A stretch of DNA of 64,000 nucleotides, taken from positions 1 through 64,000 of the forward strand of contig NZ_SHKM01000002.1 in assembly GCF_004217225.1 (NCBI RefSeq), read 5' to 3'. The notes below the pieces were generated by a model that did no database searches, was not told the DNA's origin, and was given only the letters and a program-made list of their open reading frames with translations. A program made the translations under genes and the position numbers. The DNA is from Azospira oryzae. GTDB lineage: Bacteria; Pseudomonadota; Gammaproteobacteria; Burkholderiales; Rhodocyclaceae. Shown here piece by piece: positions 18,115 to 28,510 of the stretch (position 1 is the first letter of the stretch; the number at the start of each line of letters is the position of its first letter).

Positions 18115-19914
18115 ATGCGTACTCATTATTGCGGACAACTCAATTCCGGTCTGAACGGCCAGGAAGTCACCCTTTGCGGCTGGGCTCACCGGCGGCGCGA
18201 CCACGGCGGCGTCATCTTCATCGACCTGCGGGACCGGGAAGGCCTGGCCCAGGTGGTGTGCGACCCGGACCGGGCCGACATGTTCAAGGTGGCCGAGTCC
18301 GTGCGCAACGAGTTCGTGCTGAAGATCACCGGCAAGGTCCGCCCCCGCCCCGAAGGCACCGTGAACCCCAACATGGCCAGCGGCGAGATCGAAATCCTCT
18401 GCCATGAAATCGAAGTGCTCAACGCCGCGGTGACGCCCCCGTTCCAGCTGGACGACGACAACCTGTCCGAGAACGTGCGCCTGACCAACCGGGTCATCGA
18501 CCTGCGCCGGCCCCAGATGCAGAAGAACATGATGCTGCGCTACAAGACGGCCATGGCCTTCCGCCGCTTCCTCGACGGCCAGGGCTTCATCGACATCGAA
18601 ACCCCCATGCTCACCAAGAGCACCCCGGAAGGCGCCCGCGACTACCTGGTGCCCTCCCGCGTGCATCCGGGCCAGTTCTTCGCCCTGCCCCAGTCCCCCC
18701 AGCTGTTCAAGCAGATGCTGATGGTGGCCGGCTTCGACCGCTACTACCAGATCACCAAGTGCTTCCGCGACGAAGACCTGCGCGCCGACCGCCAGCCCGA
18801 ATTCACCCAGGTCGATATCGAGACCTCCTTCCTCAGCGAAGACCAGATCACCGCCATCATGGAAGAGATGGTGCGCTACGTCTTCAAGGAAGCCCTGGCC
18901 GTCGAACTGCCCGCCCCCTTCCCGCGCATGACTTACGCCGAAGCCATGAACCGCTTCGGCTCCGACAAGCCGGACCTGCGCGTCACCCTGGAACTGACCG
19001 AAGTCACCGACCTGGTGGCCGACGTGGCCTTCAAGGTCTTCTCCGGCCCGGCCACCAGCGGCGGCCGTGTCGCCGCCCTGCGCGTGCCCGGCGGTGCCAG
19101 CCTGACCCGGGGCGAGATCGACGAATACACCAAGTTCGTCGGCATCTACGGCGCCAAGGGCCTGGCCTACATCAAGGTCAATGACGCCTCCCAGCCCAAC
19201 GAGACCGGTCTGCAGTCCCCCATCGTCAAGAACCTGCACGAAGCCGCCCTCAAGGGCATCCTGGAGCGCACCGGCGCCCAGTCCGGCGACCTGATCTTCT
19301 TCGGTGCCGACAAGACCAAGGTGGTGAACGACGCCCTCGGCGCCCTGCGCGTCAAGCTCGGCCACGAGAAGGGCTACCTCAACGGCAAGGCCTGGGAACC
19401 CCTGTGGGTGGTGGATTTCCCCATGTTCGAGTACGACGAGGACGACAAGCGCTGGACCGCCTGTCACCACCCCTTCACCAGTCCCAAGGACGGCCACGAG
19501 GAGTTCCTCTTCACCGATCCGGGCAAGTGCCTGGCCAAGGCCTATGACCTGGCCCTCAACGGCTGGGAAATCGGCGGCGGCTCCGTGCGTATCCACAAGG
19601 CCGACGTGCAGGCCAAGGTTTTCGAAGCCCTCAACATCGGTGCGGAAGAACAGCAGATCAAGTTCGGCTTCCTGCTGGACGCCCTCAAGTACGGCGCCCC
19701 GCCCCACGGCGGCCTGGCCTTCGGCCTGGATCGCATCGTCACCATGATGGCCGGCGCCGAATCCATCCGTGACGTCATCGCCTTCCCCAAGACCCAGCGC
19801 GCCCAGTGCCTGCTCACCGACGCTCCCTCCGACGTGGACGAGAAGCAGCTGAAGGAGCTGCACATCCGCCTGCGCCAGAAGGTGGAAGCCCAGGTCGAAG
19901 TCAGCAAGGGCTAA
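18115..19914 (+). CDS. aspS: Aspartyl-tRNA synthetase
   Basis: 599 aa class IIb synthetase of the bacterial type: N-terminal OB-fold anticodon domain ([21 protein letters not shown]), motif 2 [18 protein letters not shown], a GAD insertion at about 285-420, and C-terminal motif 3 [11 protein letters not shown]. Many beta/gammaproteobacteria without an Asn synthetase use a non-discriminating form; which type this is cannot be decided here. It starts 30 bases after the DUF502 stop. Confidence 0.97.
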   Translation: MRTHYCGQLNSGLNGQEVTLCGWAHRRRDHGGVIFIDLRDREGLAQVVCDPDRADMFKVAESVRNEFVLKITGKVRPRPEGTVNPNMASGEIEILCHEIEVLNAAVTPPFQLDDDNLSENVRLTNRVIDLRRPQMQKNMMLRYKTAMAFRRFLDGQGFIDIETPMLTKSTPEGARDYLVPSRVHPGQFFALPQSPQLFKQMLMVAGFDRYYQITKCFRDEDLRADRQPEFTQVDIETSFLSEDQITAIMEEMVRYVFKEALAVELPAPFPRMTYAEAMNRFGSDKPDLRVTLELTEVTDLVADVAFKVFSGPATSGGRVAALRVPGGASLTRGEIDEYTKFVGIYGAKGLAYIKVNDASQPNETGLQSPIVKNLHEAALKGILERTGAQSGDLIFFGADKTKVVNDALGALRVKLGHEKGYLNGKAWEPLWVVDFPMFEYDEDDKRWTACHHPFTSPKDGHEEFLFTDPGKCLAKAYDLALNGWEIGGGSVRIHKADVQAKVFEALNIGAEEQQIKFGFLLDALKYGAPPHGGLAFGLDRIVTMMAGAESIRDVIAFPKTQRAQCLLTDAPSDVDEKQLKELHIRLRQKVEAQVEVSKG

Positions 19915-19929
19915 AGCAAGCCCGCCACC

Positions 19930-20322
19930 ATGCGCCGCTCCCGCCTCCTGTCCTCCCTGCTGGCCGGCCTGGCCCTGCTGGGCGGGCTGCTGGCGGGGCC
20001 GGCCGCGGCCCGGGAACCCAATCCCGGCCCGGCTTTCGGCGATACCAGCGTCTCCGTCCAGGAGCTGCCGGCCGAGGCCCGCAGCACCCTCAACCTGATC
20101 CATCGCGGCGGCCCCTTCCCCTACCCTAAGGACGGCAGCACCTTCGGCAACTTCGAACGGCGCCTGCCCCTGCAGCCCCGGGGCTACTACCGCGAGTACA
20201 CGGTGGACACCCCCGGCGCCCGTAACCGGGGCGCCCGCCGCCTCATCGCCGGCGGCCAGCCGCCGGTGGTCTTCTACTACACCGACGACCACTACCGCAG
20301 CTTCCGTCGTCTGCGGGACTGA
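19930..20322 (+). CDS. Secreted barnase-like ribonuclease (N1/T1 family)
   Basis: 130 aa with a signal peptide (LLSSLLAGLALLGGLLAGPAAA, cleavage near residue 27). The mature part follows the barnase pattern: KDGSTFGNFERRLP with the expected general base E76, GARNRGARRL with arginines at 98 and 103/104, and TDDHYRSFRRLR with catalytic H121. It is therefore likely an active guanyl-preferring endoribonuclease exported from the cell. The barstar-like gene begins 3 bases after its stop, the normal arrangement of toxin and inhibitor. Confidence 0.9.
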   Translation: MRRSRLLSSLLAGLALLGGLLAGPAAAREPNPGPAFGDTSVSVQELPAEARSTLNLIHRGGPFPYPKDGSTFGNFERRLPLQPRGYYREYTVDTPGARNRGARRLIAGGQPPVVFYYTDDHYRSFRRLRD

Positions 20323-20325
20323 ACC

Positions 20326-20772
20326 ATGACCGGCAAACCATCCCGCACGCCCGACTTTCCCGCCCTGCTGGCCAAGGCCGACCTGGCCGGCCCCTACCGC
20401 CTGCGCCCGGACCAGGCGCCGACCGCTCTGGCCGCCGCCCGGCAGCTGGGCCTGAGCGTGGCCGAGATCGGCCTGGACGGCGACTTCCTCGCCGAGCTGG
20501 GACGGCAGTTGCAATTCCCCGAACACTACGGCGCCAATTTTGACGCCCTCTATGACTGCCTCACCGACCTGGCGGCCAGCCCGGGCCAGGGCTGTCTGCT
20601 GCTGTTCACCGGCGCCCCTGCCGCGGGCGTGGATGAAGATGACGAGGGCAGCCCGGTGGACACCCTCATCGCCGTGCTGCAGGCCGCCGGCGACGAATGG
20701 CGGGAGCAGGGCCGCCCCCTGTGGGCCCTCTTCGCCGTCCCCGGCCTGGCCCTGGATTCCCTGCCGGCGTGA
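20326..20772 (+). CDS. Barstar-like ribonuclease inhibitor
   Basis: 148 aa cytoplasmic protein, longer than Bacillus barstar (90 aa). The core at 64-82 (FPEHYGANFDALYDCLTDL) matches the barstar binding helix. D73 and D77 align with barstar Asp35 and Asp39, which contact the RNase active site. No signal peptide. The roughly 45 N-terminal residues and the acidic loop VDEDDEGS are extras. It presumably protects the cell from RNase that fails to be exported. Confidence 0.88.
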   Translation: MTGKPSRTPDFPALLAKADLAGPYRLRPDQAPTALAAARQLGLSVAEIGLDGDFLAELGRQLQFPEHYGANFDALYDCLTDLAASPGQGCLLLFTGAPAAGVDEDDEGSPVDTLIAVLQAAGDEWREQGRPLWALFAVPGLALDSLPA

Positions 20773-21236
20773 GCGCCACCCCGGGCGAAACGCCCAAGCC
20801 CTACAAGCGGCCCGTTTCCGTCCTGGTGCTGATCCACACTCCGGAGCGGCAGATTCTCCTGCTCGAGCGCGCCTCCCACCCGGGCTACTGGCAGTCCGTC
20901 ACCGGCAGCCAGGAGGGCGACGAGCCCCTCGACGCCACGGCCCGGCGCGAGGTGCTGGAGGAAACCGGCATCGACATCGCCGGCGAAGGCCTGCCCCTGC
21001 GCAACTGGCAGCAGAGCCACGTCTTCGAGATCTTTCTCGAATGGCGCCATCGCTACGCCCCCGGCGTCACCCACAACACCGAGCACGTCTATTCCCTGGA
21101 GCTGCCGGCGCCCCGGCCGGTGACCCTGGCACCGGGCGAACACCTGGACTACTGCTGGCTGCCGTGGCAGGAGGCTGCTGACAAGGTCTTCTCCTGGACC
21201 AACCGGGACGCCATTCTCCAGCTGGCCCGGCCCTAG
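20769..21236 (+). CDS. nudB: Dihydroneopterin triphosphate diphosphatase NudB-like Nudix hydrolase
   Basis: 155 aa from the GTG at 20769, whose TGA overlap with the barstar stop (GTGA) implies coupling. A longer frame upstream lies inside barstar. The Nudix box GSQEGDEPLDATARREVLEE continues TGI. YKRPVSVLVLIHTPE at the N-terminus and WQSVTGSQE before the box are typical of NudB, which removes pyrophosphate from dihydroneopterin triphosphate in folate synthesis. Proximity to aspS is common for nudB, which suggests the RNase/inhibitor pair was inserted between them. Confidence 0.88.
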   Translation: MSATPGETPKPYKRPVSVLVLIHTPERQILLLERASHPGYWQSVTGSQEGDEPLDATARREVLEETGIDIAGEGLPLRNWQQSHVFEIFLEWRHRYAPGVTHNTEHVYSLELPAPRPVTLAPGEHLDYCWLPWQEAADKVFSWTNRDAILQLARP

Positions 21237-21404
21237 AGGCCCAAGGGACGGCCATCCCAGGCCGCTACTGCCGCAACGCACCACCACGCCTTGCCCTGCC
21301 GGCACCCCGGCTCGTCATGCCCGTCCCTTTTTGATGTCAGCCCTGGCGCTGCTGGTGGCCTTCGTGCTTCCATTGGTCATCGTCATTCCCGTCCCATCTC
21401 CGCC

Positions 21405-21749
21405 ATGCGCCGTCCCGCCCTGTTCTGCCTGCTGCTCCTCAGTTCCTCCCTGGTCCTGGCCCACGGCCATCCGGTGGCGGTGGCCGACGACCACCCGGAG
21501 GCGCCGCGCCTGAAGCTGTGCAACCGGGCCGAGGACGTAGCCCTGCAGGCCCTCGGCGACCGAGACAAGAGACGTCCCCTGCGCCCCCTGCCGGCCGAAG
21601 AGGCCCATGCCACTTTTCTCCAGTCCCTGGCGCGCCAGGTCTATGAGGAGCCCCAGATCCGCAGCCCCAAGTTCGCCCAGAGCCTGGCCCGGGGCCGCTG
21701 CAACGAGTACTGGGAAGCCCGCGGGGAGGGGCAGAACGCACGCCCTTGA
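21405..21749 (+). CDS. Small exported protein of unknown function
   Basis: 114 aa from the ATG at 21405, giving a good signal peptide (RPALFCLLLLSSSLVLA, cleavage before HGHPVAV). The mature part of about 95 residues has two cysteines (KLCNRAED and GRCNEYWE) that may form a disulfide, and is otherwise charged and helical. I do not recognise a family. The ribosome site is weak. The stop codon overlaps the sigma-32 promoter of hsp20. Confidence 0.55.
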   Translation: MRRPALFCLLLLSSSLVLAHGHPVAVADDHPEAPRLKLCNRAEDVALQALGDRDKRRPLRPLPAEEAHATFLQSLARQVYEEPQIRSPKFAQSLARGRCNEYWEARGEGQNARP

Positions 21750-21773
21750 AAAGTTTTTGCCATGCCCTATATA
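21745..21773 (+). promoter_or_regulatory. Sigma-32 (RpoH) heat-shock promoter of hsp20
   Basis: CTTGAAA (21745-21751), a 13-base spacer and CCCTATATA (21765-21773). The sigma-32 consensus is CTTGAAA and CCCCATNT with a 13-15 base spacer. It lies about 60 bases upstream of the small heat-shock gene. Confidence 0.8.
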
Positions 21774-21834
21774 GGAAACAGAAGGTGCCGTATGGATATG
21801 GCATCCGCCCTGAGTCCTTGAAGGAGAGATCATC

Positions 21835-22266
21835 ATGAGCAATCACCTGACCCGCCTCAGCCAAGCCGGACTGGACCCGCTCGACGACCTGTTCCGGGGT
21901 TTCTTCGTGCGCCCGGTGGAGTTTTCCAACCAGACCCAGGCGCCCAGCATCAAGATGGACGTCAAGGAAGATGAAAAGGCCTATCTGGTACACGCCGAAC
22001 TGCCGGGCGTGAAGAAGGAGGACATCCATGTCCATGTGGAAGGCAACACCGTGGCCATCAGCGCCGAGGTCAAGCAGGAGAAGGAAGTGAAGGAAGGCCA
22101 GCGCCTGCTGCGCTCCGAACGCTACTTCGGCAAGGTTTCCCGCTCCTTCCAGGTGGCCCAGGACATCGATGACGCCCAGGCTTCCGCCAGGTTCAACGAC
22201 GGCGTGCTGGAACTGACCCTGCCCAAACGGGCAGCCGCCAGCAGCAAGCGCCTCACCATCGACTGA
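21835..22266 (+). CDS. Small heat-shock protein, Hsp20/alpha-crystallin family
   Basis: 143 aa ATP-independent holdase. The alpha-crystallin domain covers about 40-135 (IKMDVKEDEKAYLVHAELPG onward), followed by a short tail. The conserved GVL motif appears in FNDGVLELTLPKR. AGGAGAG lies before the ATG. Its own sigma-32 promoter and terminator make it monocistronic. Confidence 0.95.
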   Translation: MSNHLTRLSQAGLDPLDDLFRGFFVRPVEFSNQTQAPSIKMDVKEDEKAYLVHAELPGVKKEDIHVHVEGNTVAISAEVKQEKEVKEGQRLLRSERYFGKVSRSFQVAQDIDDAQASARFNDGVLELTLPKRAAASSKRLTID

Positions 22267-22286
22267 GCCTGCACCGCTCCCCAGAC

Positions 22287-22315
22287 AGCCGGCAGCCACT
22301 GCCGGCTTTTTCTTT
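22287..22315 (+). terminator. Rho-independent terminator of hsp20
   Basis: AGCCGGCAG (22287-22295) pairs with CTGCCGGCT (22299-22307), followed by TTTTTCTTT. Confidence 0.92.
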
Positions 22316-22333
22316 CCGCCCCCCGGCGGGTAG

Positions 22334-23244
<911 letters not shown>

Positions 23245-23245
<1 letters not shown>

Positions 23246-23922
23246 TGGCCATGCCCCGGGGCTGGCGGCAGGGTGGCCAGCCGGTCTGGATCTTCGATCT
23301 GGACAACACCCTGCACAACGCCAGCCCCCACATCTTCCCCCACATCAACCGGGCCATGACCGCCTACATCCAGCGCCACCTGGCCCTGGACGAGGCGGCC
23401 GCCCAGGCCCTGCGCCAGGACTACTGGCACCGCTACGGCGCCACCCTGCTGGGCCTGATCCGGCACCACGACATCGACCCCCACCATTTCCTGCGGGAAA
23501 CCCACGACCTGGAGGTATTGCTGCCCGGCATCGTCTTCCAGCGGGGGGTCAAGGCCATGCTGCAGCGCCTGCCGGGGCGCAAGATCGTCTTCTCCAACGG
23601 TCCCCAGCACTACACCGAGGCCGTGCTCGAGGCCACCGGCATCGCCGGCTGCTTCGCCGCCGCCTATTCGGTGGAGCGGGTACGTTTCCGGCCCAAGCCC
23701 GAGAGCCACGGCTTTCGCCACCTGTTCCGGGCCGAGGGCCTGAATCCGCACCGCTGCATCATGGTGGAGGACAGCCTGCCGAATCTGGCCACGGCCAAAC
23801 GGCTCGGCCTGAAGACCGTCTGGGTGAGCACTGACTCCGCCGCCAGACTGCGCCAGCCGGCCTATGTGGACGTCACCCTGCGCAACATCCTGGACCTGCC
23901 CCGGGCCCTGCGCCAGCTATAA
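23245..23922 (+). CDS. Pyrimidine 5'-nucleotidase (HAD superfamily)
   Basis: 225 aa. HAD motif I is IFDLDNTLH (nucleophile D18, acid D20), followed by motif II VFSNGP, a lysine in RFRPKPE, and motif IV MVEDSLPNL. The DNTLH motif and length match the SDT1/PynA-like pyrimidine 5'-nucleotidases that clear noncanonical nucleotides. Translationally coupled to argB through a one-base overlap, as in many betaproteobacteria. Confidence 0.88.
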
Positions 23923-23954
23923 TTTCCCCACCAACAACAAGGGGGAGAAGCACC

Positions 23955-24551
23955 ATGGCCAGCAAGCCCGGCGAACGCAAGCTGCAGATTCTGCAAACCC
24001 TGGCGGCCATGCTGGAACAACCCCAGGGCGAGAAAATCACCACGGCAGCCCTGGCCGCCCGCCTCGAATGCTCCGAGGCCGCCCTCTACCGCCACTTCGC
24101 CAGCAAGGCCCAGATGTTCGAGGGCCTCATCGAGTTCATCGAGACCAGCCTGCTGGGCCTCATCAACCAGATCACGGCGGAAGAGGAAATGGGCCTGAAG
24201 CAGGTGGAACTGATCCTGCACCTGCTGCTGGGCTTTGCCCAGCGCAACCGGGGTATGACCCGGGTCCTCACCGGCGATGCCCTGGTGCACGAAAACGAGC
24301 GCCTGCAGGCCCGCATCAACCTGCTGCTGGAGAAGCTGGAGGCAGCCCTGCGGCAATCCCTCAAGGTGGCGGCCACCCAGGAGGGCCTGAGCCCCGCCAC
24401 CGACTTCGCCGCCCTGGCCAACCTGCTGCTGTGCCACGTCAGCGGCCGCTGGCAGCAATACGCCAAGAGCGGCTTCAGCCGGGAGCCCCTGGCCCAATGG
24501 CCCCAGCAATGGCCCATGCTGTACGGGGCCTGCCTCAGCCAGGCAGCCTGA
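23955..24551 (+). CDS. slmA: Nucleoid occlusion factor SlmA
   Basis: 198 aa TetR-fold protein. N-terminal helix-turn-helix at about 25-55 (TTAALAARLECSEAALYRHF) and an all-helical C-terminal domain. SlmA binds chromosomal sites and inhibits FtsZ assembly over the nucleoid. The N-terminal KPGERKLQILQTLAAMLE is characteristic. GGGGGAGAAG precedes the ATG. Ends at the terminator 24569-24604. Confidence 0.92.
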   Translation: MASKPGERKLQILQTLAAMLEQPQGEKITTAALAARLECSEAALYRHFASKAQMFEGLIEFIETSLLGLINQITAEEEMGLKQVELILHLLLGFAQRNRGMTRVLTGDALVHENERLQARINLLLEKLEAALRQSLKVAATQEGLSPATDFAALANLLLCHVSGRWQQYAKSGFSREPLAQWPQQWPMLYGACLSQAA

Positions 24552-24568
24552 CTTCCAATCGCCATGGA

Positions 24569-24604
24569 CAATGAAAAAGGGCGCCGCAGCGCCCTTTTTC
24601 ATTG
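24569..24604. terminator. Bidirectional terminator between slmA and hemB
   Basis: A 16-bp perfect stem with a 4-base loop (24569-24584 with 24589-24604), including A5/T5 tracts. It is shared by convergent slmA and hemB. Confidence 0.93.
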
Positions 24605-24618
24605 GAGTAAGCGACCGC

Positions 24619-25710
<1,092 letters not shown>

Positions 25711-25716
25711 GAACGC

Positions 25717-25820
25717 AGATGGCTCACACCGTCTCCCGCTTTACCTCCCTGAGCGGGTGCCTTAATCAAGTTAATTAAGGCATTTCGGCCCCCGGTTACC
25801 CCTTTACCGGGGGCTTTTTT
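25717..25820 (+). ncRNA. Candidate small RNA convergent with engB
   Basis: Three consecutive hairpins on the plus strand: CCCGCT/AGCGGG (25735-25757) with an 11-base loop containing ACCTCCCT; GCCTTAAT/ATTAAGGC (25759-25781); and GCCCCCGGT/ACCGGGGGC (25788-25814) followed by TTTTTTA, a Rho-independent terminator. No gene on this strand precedes it to need a terminator, since hemB runs away to the left. The exposed ACCUCCC loop could pair with ribosome binding sites. Location and direction match Spot 42 in enterobacteria, convergent with the 3' end of engB. The 5' end is a guess from the promoter. Confidence 0.5.
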
Positions 25821-26577
25821 ATTTCTGTGCCGGAGCCTTGGCCGGCTTCGGTTTGGCCGGCTTGCCCCCCGCCAGCACGGCTTTCTTGTTGCCCGGGGCG
25901 TGGGTCCGGTTCTGCTTGGCGCCGGCGGCGCTCTTGGCCGAACGGATCGGCCGGGGCGGCGGCGCCGGGCGCGGCGGCGGCACTTCCATGCCCATCCAGC
26001 CGGCGATCACCTTCTCCGCTTCCTCGACGCCGGTCTTCTTCAGGCTGGAGAACAGCTGGACGGTGCAACGTTCCCCCAGATCGGCCATGGCGGCCTTGAC
26101 CTGACGCAAAACCAGGGACTGTTCCTGCCGCGTCAGCTTGTCCGCCTTGGACAGCATGATGTGCAGGGGCTTGCCCGTGGCGGCAAACCAGTCGATCAGG
26201 TTCTGGTCCAGCTCCGTCAGGGGATGGCGGCTGTCCATGATCAGCACCAGGCCGGACAACGGCCCGCGATGCTGCAGGTAGGGGCCGAGCAGGCCCTCCC
26301 ACTGGGAACGGATTTCCTCCGGCGCCTTGGCATAGCCGTAGCCGGGCAGGTCCACCAGGAACTTGCCCTCTTCCAGCTTGAAGAAGTTCAGGTGCTGGGT
26401 ACGGCCGGGGGTTTTGGAAACGAAAGCCAGCCGGGTGTGGTTGGCCAGGGTATTGATGGCGGACGACTTGCCGGCGTTGGAACGACCGGCAAAAGCCACC
26501 TCCGCCAGGGCGTCCTCGGGCAGATCCCGCAAATGGGCGACGGTGGTTAAAAAAACCGCCTTTTGAAACAGGGCCAT
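25819..26577 (-). CDS. engB: Ribosome biogenesis GTPase EngB/YsxC
   Basis: 252 aa TRAFAC GTPase needed for 50S assembly. G1 [13 protein letters not shown]3 [12 protein letters not shown]4 SKADKL. The GTPase domain ends at about 200. The remaining 50 residues are a proline/alanine/lysine tail ([14 protein letters not shown] then lysine-rich), well beyond the usual length near 200. The tail is probably disordered and basic, perhaps binding rRNA (inference). The stop codon overlaps the T tract of the convergent small RNA terminator. Confidence 0.93.
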   Translation of the reverse strand: MALFQKAVFLTTVAHLRDLPEDALAEVAFAGRSNAGKSSAINTLANHTRLAFVSKTPGRTQHLNFFKLEEGKFLVDLPGYGYAKAPEEIRSQWEGLLGPYLQHRGPLSGLVLIMDSRHPLTELDQNLIDWFAATGKPLHIMLSKADKLTRQEQSLVLRQVKAAMADLGERCTVQLFSSLKKTGVEEAEKVIAGWMGMEVPPPRPAPPPRPIRSAKSAAGAKQNRTHAPGNKKAVLAGGKPAKPKPAKAPAQK

Positions 26578-26803
26578 GGTGGGCCTTCTCCTTTTTCCGC
26601 TCCTCGCTTCGGAGCACCGAAGTGATATAGAATAGCAGGGTTTCGGCTTTTGCTTTCACGGGGTTCAGCCCCCAGGCGAGGCAAACTCCGGCCGCAGCAA
26701 TGCTCAAAGAATAACCCTGGCCTCCCGGGAGGGGCCGCGCGATCCCGCTCCGGCGGCCTAGCGTCTATACCGAATTTTTTGGATCGATAGAAGGAGTTTG
26801 GAC

Positions 26804-27445
26804 ATGATTCGCACCACGGCTCTGGCGCTTCTGCTCGCCGCCAGCTTCACCGCCCACGCCAACCCGGAAGCTGCTGCCAAACCGGACCCCGCCAAGGGCA
26901 AGCCCATTGCTGAAGCCGTCTGCGGCGCCTGTCACGGCACCGACGGCAACAGCCTGGCTGCCGCCAACCCCAACCTGGCCGGCCAGATCCCCGAATACAT
27001 CGTCAAACAGCTGTCCAACTTCAAGCCCGGTGCCGACGGCAAGGCGCCCCTGCGCAACAACGCCATCATGGCCGGCATGGCCGCCACCCTGGCCACCGAA
27101 GACGACATGAAGAACGTGGCCGCCTACTTCGCCGCCCAGACCCTGAAGCCCCAGGTGGCCAAGGACGAAAAGCTGGTGGCCCAGGGCCAGAAGCTGTGGC
27201 GCGCCGGCGACGTGAAGAAGGGCATCCCCGCCTGTGCCGGCTGTCACGGCGCTGCCGGTGCCGGCCTGCCCGCCCAGTTCCCCCGTCTGGCCGGCCAGTG
27301 GGCTGAATACACCGAGAACCAGCTGAAGACCTTCCGCTCCGGCGAGCGCGGCAACGATCCGGAAAAGATGATGCGCACCATCGCTGCCAAGATGAGCGAT
27401 CAGGAAATCAAGGCCGTGGCCGAGTACGCTGCCGGCCTGCGCTAA
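26804..27445 (+). CDS. Cytochrome c4 (di-haem)
   Basis: 213 aa from the ATG at 26804, with AAGGAG 7 bases upstream. Signal peptide (ALALLLAASFTAHA), then two cytochrome c domains: C40-x-x-C43-H44 (CGACHG) and C144-x-x-C147-H148 (CAGCHG), with methionine ligands in IMAGMAATL and KMMRTIAAKM. Periplasmic electron carrier, usually donating to terminal oxidases. Adjacency to engB is typical in proteobacteria. The 226 bases upstream hold a TATAGAAT at 26626 that may be a -10, with no clear -35. Confidence 0.94.
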   Translation: MIRTTALALLLAASFTAHANPEAAAKPDPAKGKPIAEAVCGACHGTDGNSLAAANPNLAGQIPEYIVKQLSNFKPGADGKAPLRNNAIMAGMAATLATEDDMKNVAAYFAAQTLKPQVAKDEKLVAQGQKLWRAGDVKKGIPACAGCHGAAGAGLPAQFPRLAGQWAEYTENQLKTFRSGERGNDPEKMMRTIAAKMSDQEIKAVAEYAAGLR

Positions 27446-27466
27446 GCCGCACTCCCAGCAGCACCG

Positions 27467-27500
27467 AAAAGGGTGGCATTTGCCACCCTTTTCTTTTTCC
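27467..27500 (+). terminator. Rho-independent terminator of cytochrome c4 gene
   Basis: AAAAGGGTGGCA (27467-27478) pairs with TGCCACCCTTTT (27481-27492), followed by CTTTTT. Confidence 0.92.
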
Positions 27501-27562
27501 GCGGCATTTTTTCCGGCGCCGGCGGTCCTACCGCCAGCCACGGAAATTATTTGTCGCCGGAG

Positions 27563-27589
27563 GGAATTGGCGGCCGGGGATTTCCGTAT
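27563..27589 (+). promoter_or_regulatory. Candidate ECF-sigma promoter of the lipoprotein-sigma-MsrPQ unit
   Basis: GGAATT (27563-27568), a 16-base spacer and CGTAT (27585-27589) resemble ECF-type promoters with GGAA at -35 and CGT at -10. It is 34 bases before the lipoprotein start. Autoregulation by the ECF factor encoded two genes on would be usual. Confidence 0.45.
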
Positions 27590-27622
27590 ATCCGTATGCA
27601 ACATCACCCTACGGAGATCACC

Positions 27623-28006
27623 ATGAAAATCCACACCTGCATCGCCGGCATCGTTCTCGCCACCGGACTGGCCGCCTGCGCCAGTTACGGCGGCGGCCCC
27701 GCTCCAGCCATGGTCGCCCAAGACGCCCTCACCGGCAGCAACGGCATGACCCTCTACGTCTTCGACAAGGACCCGGCGGACGGCAGCAAGAGCGTCTGCA
27801 ACGGCCCCTGTGCCAGCAACTGGCCGCCCCTGTTCGCCAACGAGATGGACCGGGCCAACGGCCACTTCAGCGTCCTTACCCGGGACGACGGCAAGAAGCA
27901 GTGGGCCTACCGGGGCAAACCCCTCTACTACTGGATCAAGGACCAGAAGCCGGGAGACCGCAGCGGCGACGGCGTAAACAACGTCTGGCACGTGGCCAAG
28001 CCCTGA
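27623..28006 (+). CDS. Small lipoprotein, secreted-repeat family (Lipoprotein_15)
   Basis: 127 aa from the ATG at 27623, with GGAG upstream. Lipobox LAAC with the lipid-bearing C19. The mature part contains two repeat-like units: NGMTLYVFDKDPADGSKSVC with CNGPCASNWPPL, and KKQWAYRGKPLYYWIKD. This is the family called secreted repeat of unknown function, frequently encoded before an ECF sigma factor. It is not methionine-rich, so it is not the MrpX peptide known from Azospira. The stop is 3 bases before the sigma gene. Confidence 0.85.
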   Translation: MKIHTCIAGIVLATGLAACASYGGGPAPAMVAQDALTGSNGMTLYVFDKDPADGSKSVCNGPCASNWPPLFANEMDRANGHFSVLTRDDGKKQWAYRGKPLYYWIKDQKPGDRSGDGVNNVWHVAKP

Positions 28007-28009
28007 ACC

Positions 28010-28510
28010 ATGGAGGAAGCGCCGCTCCTGGCCGAGATTCCCCGGCTACGCCGCTACGCCCGGGCCCTGGTGGGCGACCGGGCGGCGGCGGACGACCTGG
28101 TGCAGGACACCCTGGAACGAGCCTGGAGCCGGCGCCACAGCTGGCAGGATGACCGCCCGCTACGTCCCTGGCTGTTCTCCATCATGCACAACCTGCGCCT
28201 GGATCAGCTGCGCCGCCCCGGCATCGCCCCCCAGTCACTGGACGAGCGAATCCCGGAACCGGGTACCCGGCCCACCCAGAGCGACGCCCTGGAACTGGCC
28301 GACCTGGCGGCAGCCCTCTACCGCCTGCCGGAGGAGCAACGGGCGGTGATCCTGCTGGTGGCACTGGAAGACATGAGCTACGACGCCATTGCCCAGACCC
28401 TGGCCATCCCCCGGGGCACCGTCATGTCGCGCCTCTTTCGCGGCCGCGAGCATCTGCGCCGCCTCATGGCGCCGGAGTCCGGCGTCACCCATTTGAGGGT
28501 CGTACCATGA
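28010..28510 (+). CDS. ECF-family RNA polymerase sigma factor
   Basis: 166 aa. Region 2 at about 10-75 (DDLVQDTLERAWSRRHSW, PWLFSIMHNLRLDQLRR) and region 4 at about 105-155 (LPEEQRAVILLVALEDMSYD, ALAIPRGTVMSRLFRGREHL). Regions 1 and 3 are missing, as in ECF factors. Translationally coupled to the anti-sigma gene by an ATGA overlap. The target is probably its own operon. Confidence 0.93.
   Translation: MEEAPLLAEIPRLRRYARALVGDRAAADDLVQDTLERAWSRRHSWQDDRPLRPWLFSIMHNLRLDQLRRPGIAPQSLDERIPEPGTRPTQSDALELADLAAALYRLPEEQRAVILLVALEDMSYDAIAQTLAIPRGTVMSRLFRGREHLRRLMAPESGVTHLRVVP

Noticed and set aside
17299-20526. A very long open frame antisense to DUF502, aspS, RNase and barstar genes.
   Set aside because: It arises from the high GC at third codon positions of the plus-strand genes. 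Its composition is Gly/Ala/Val/His/Gln-rich without domain features.
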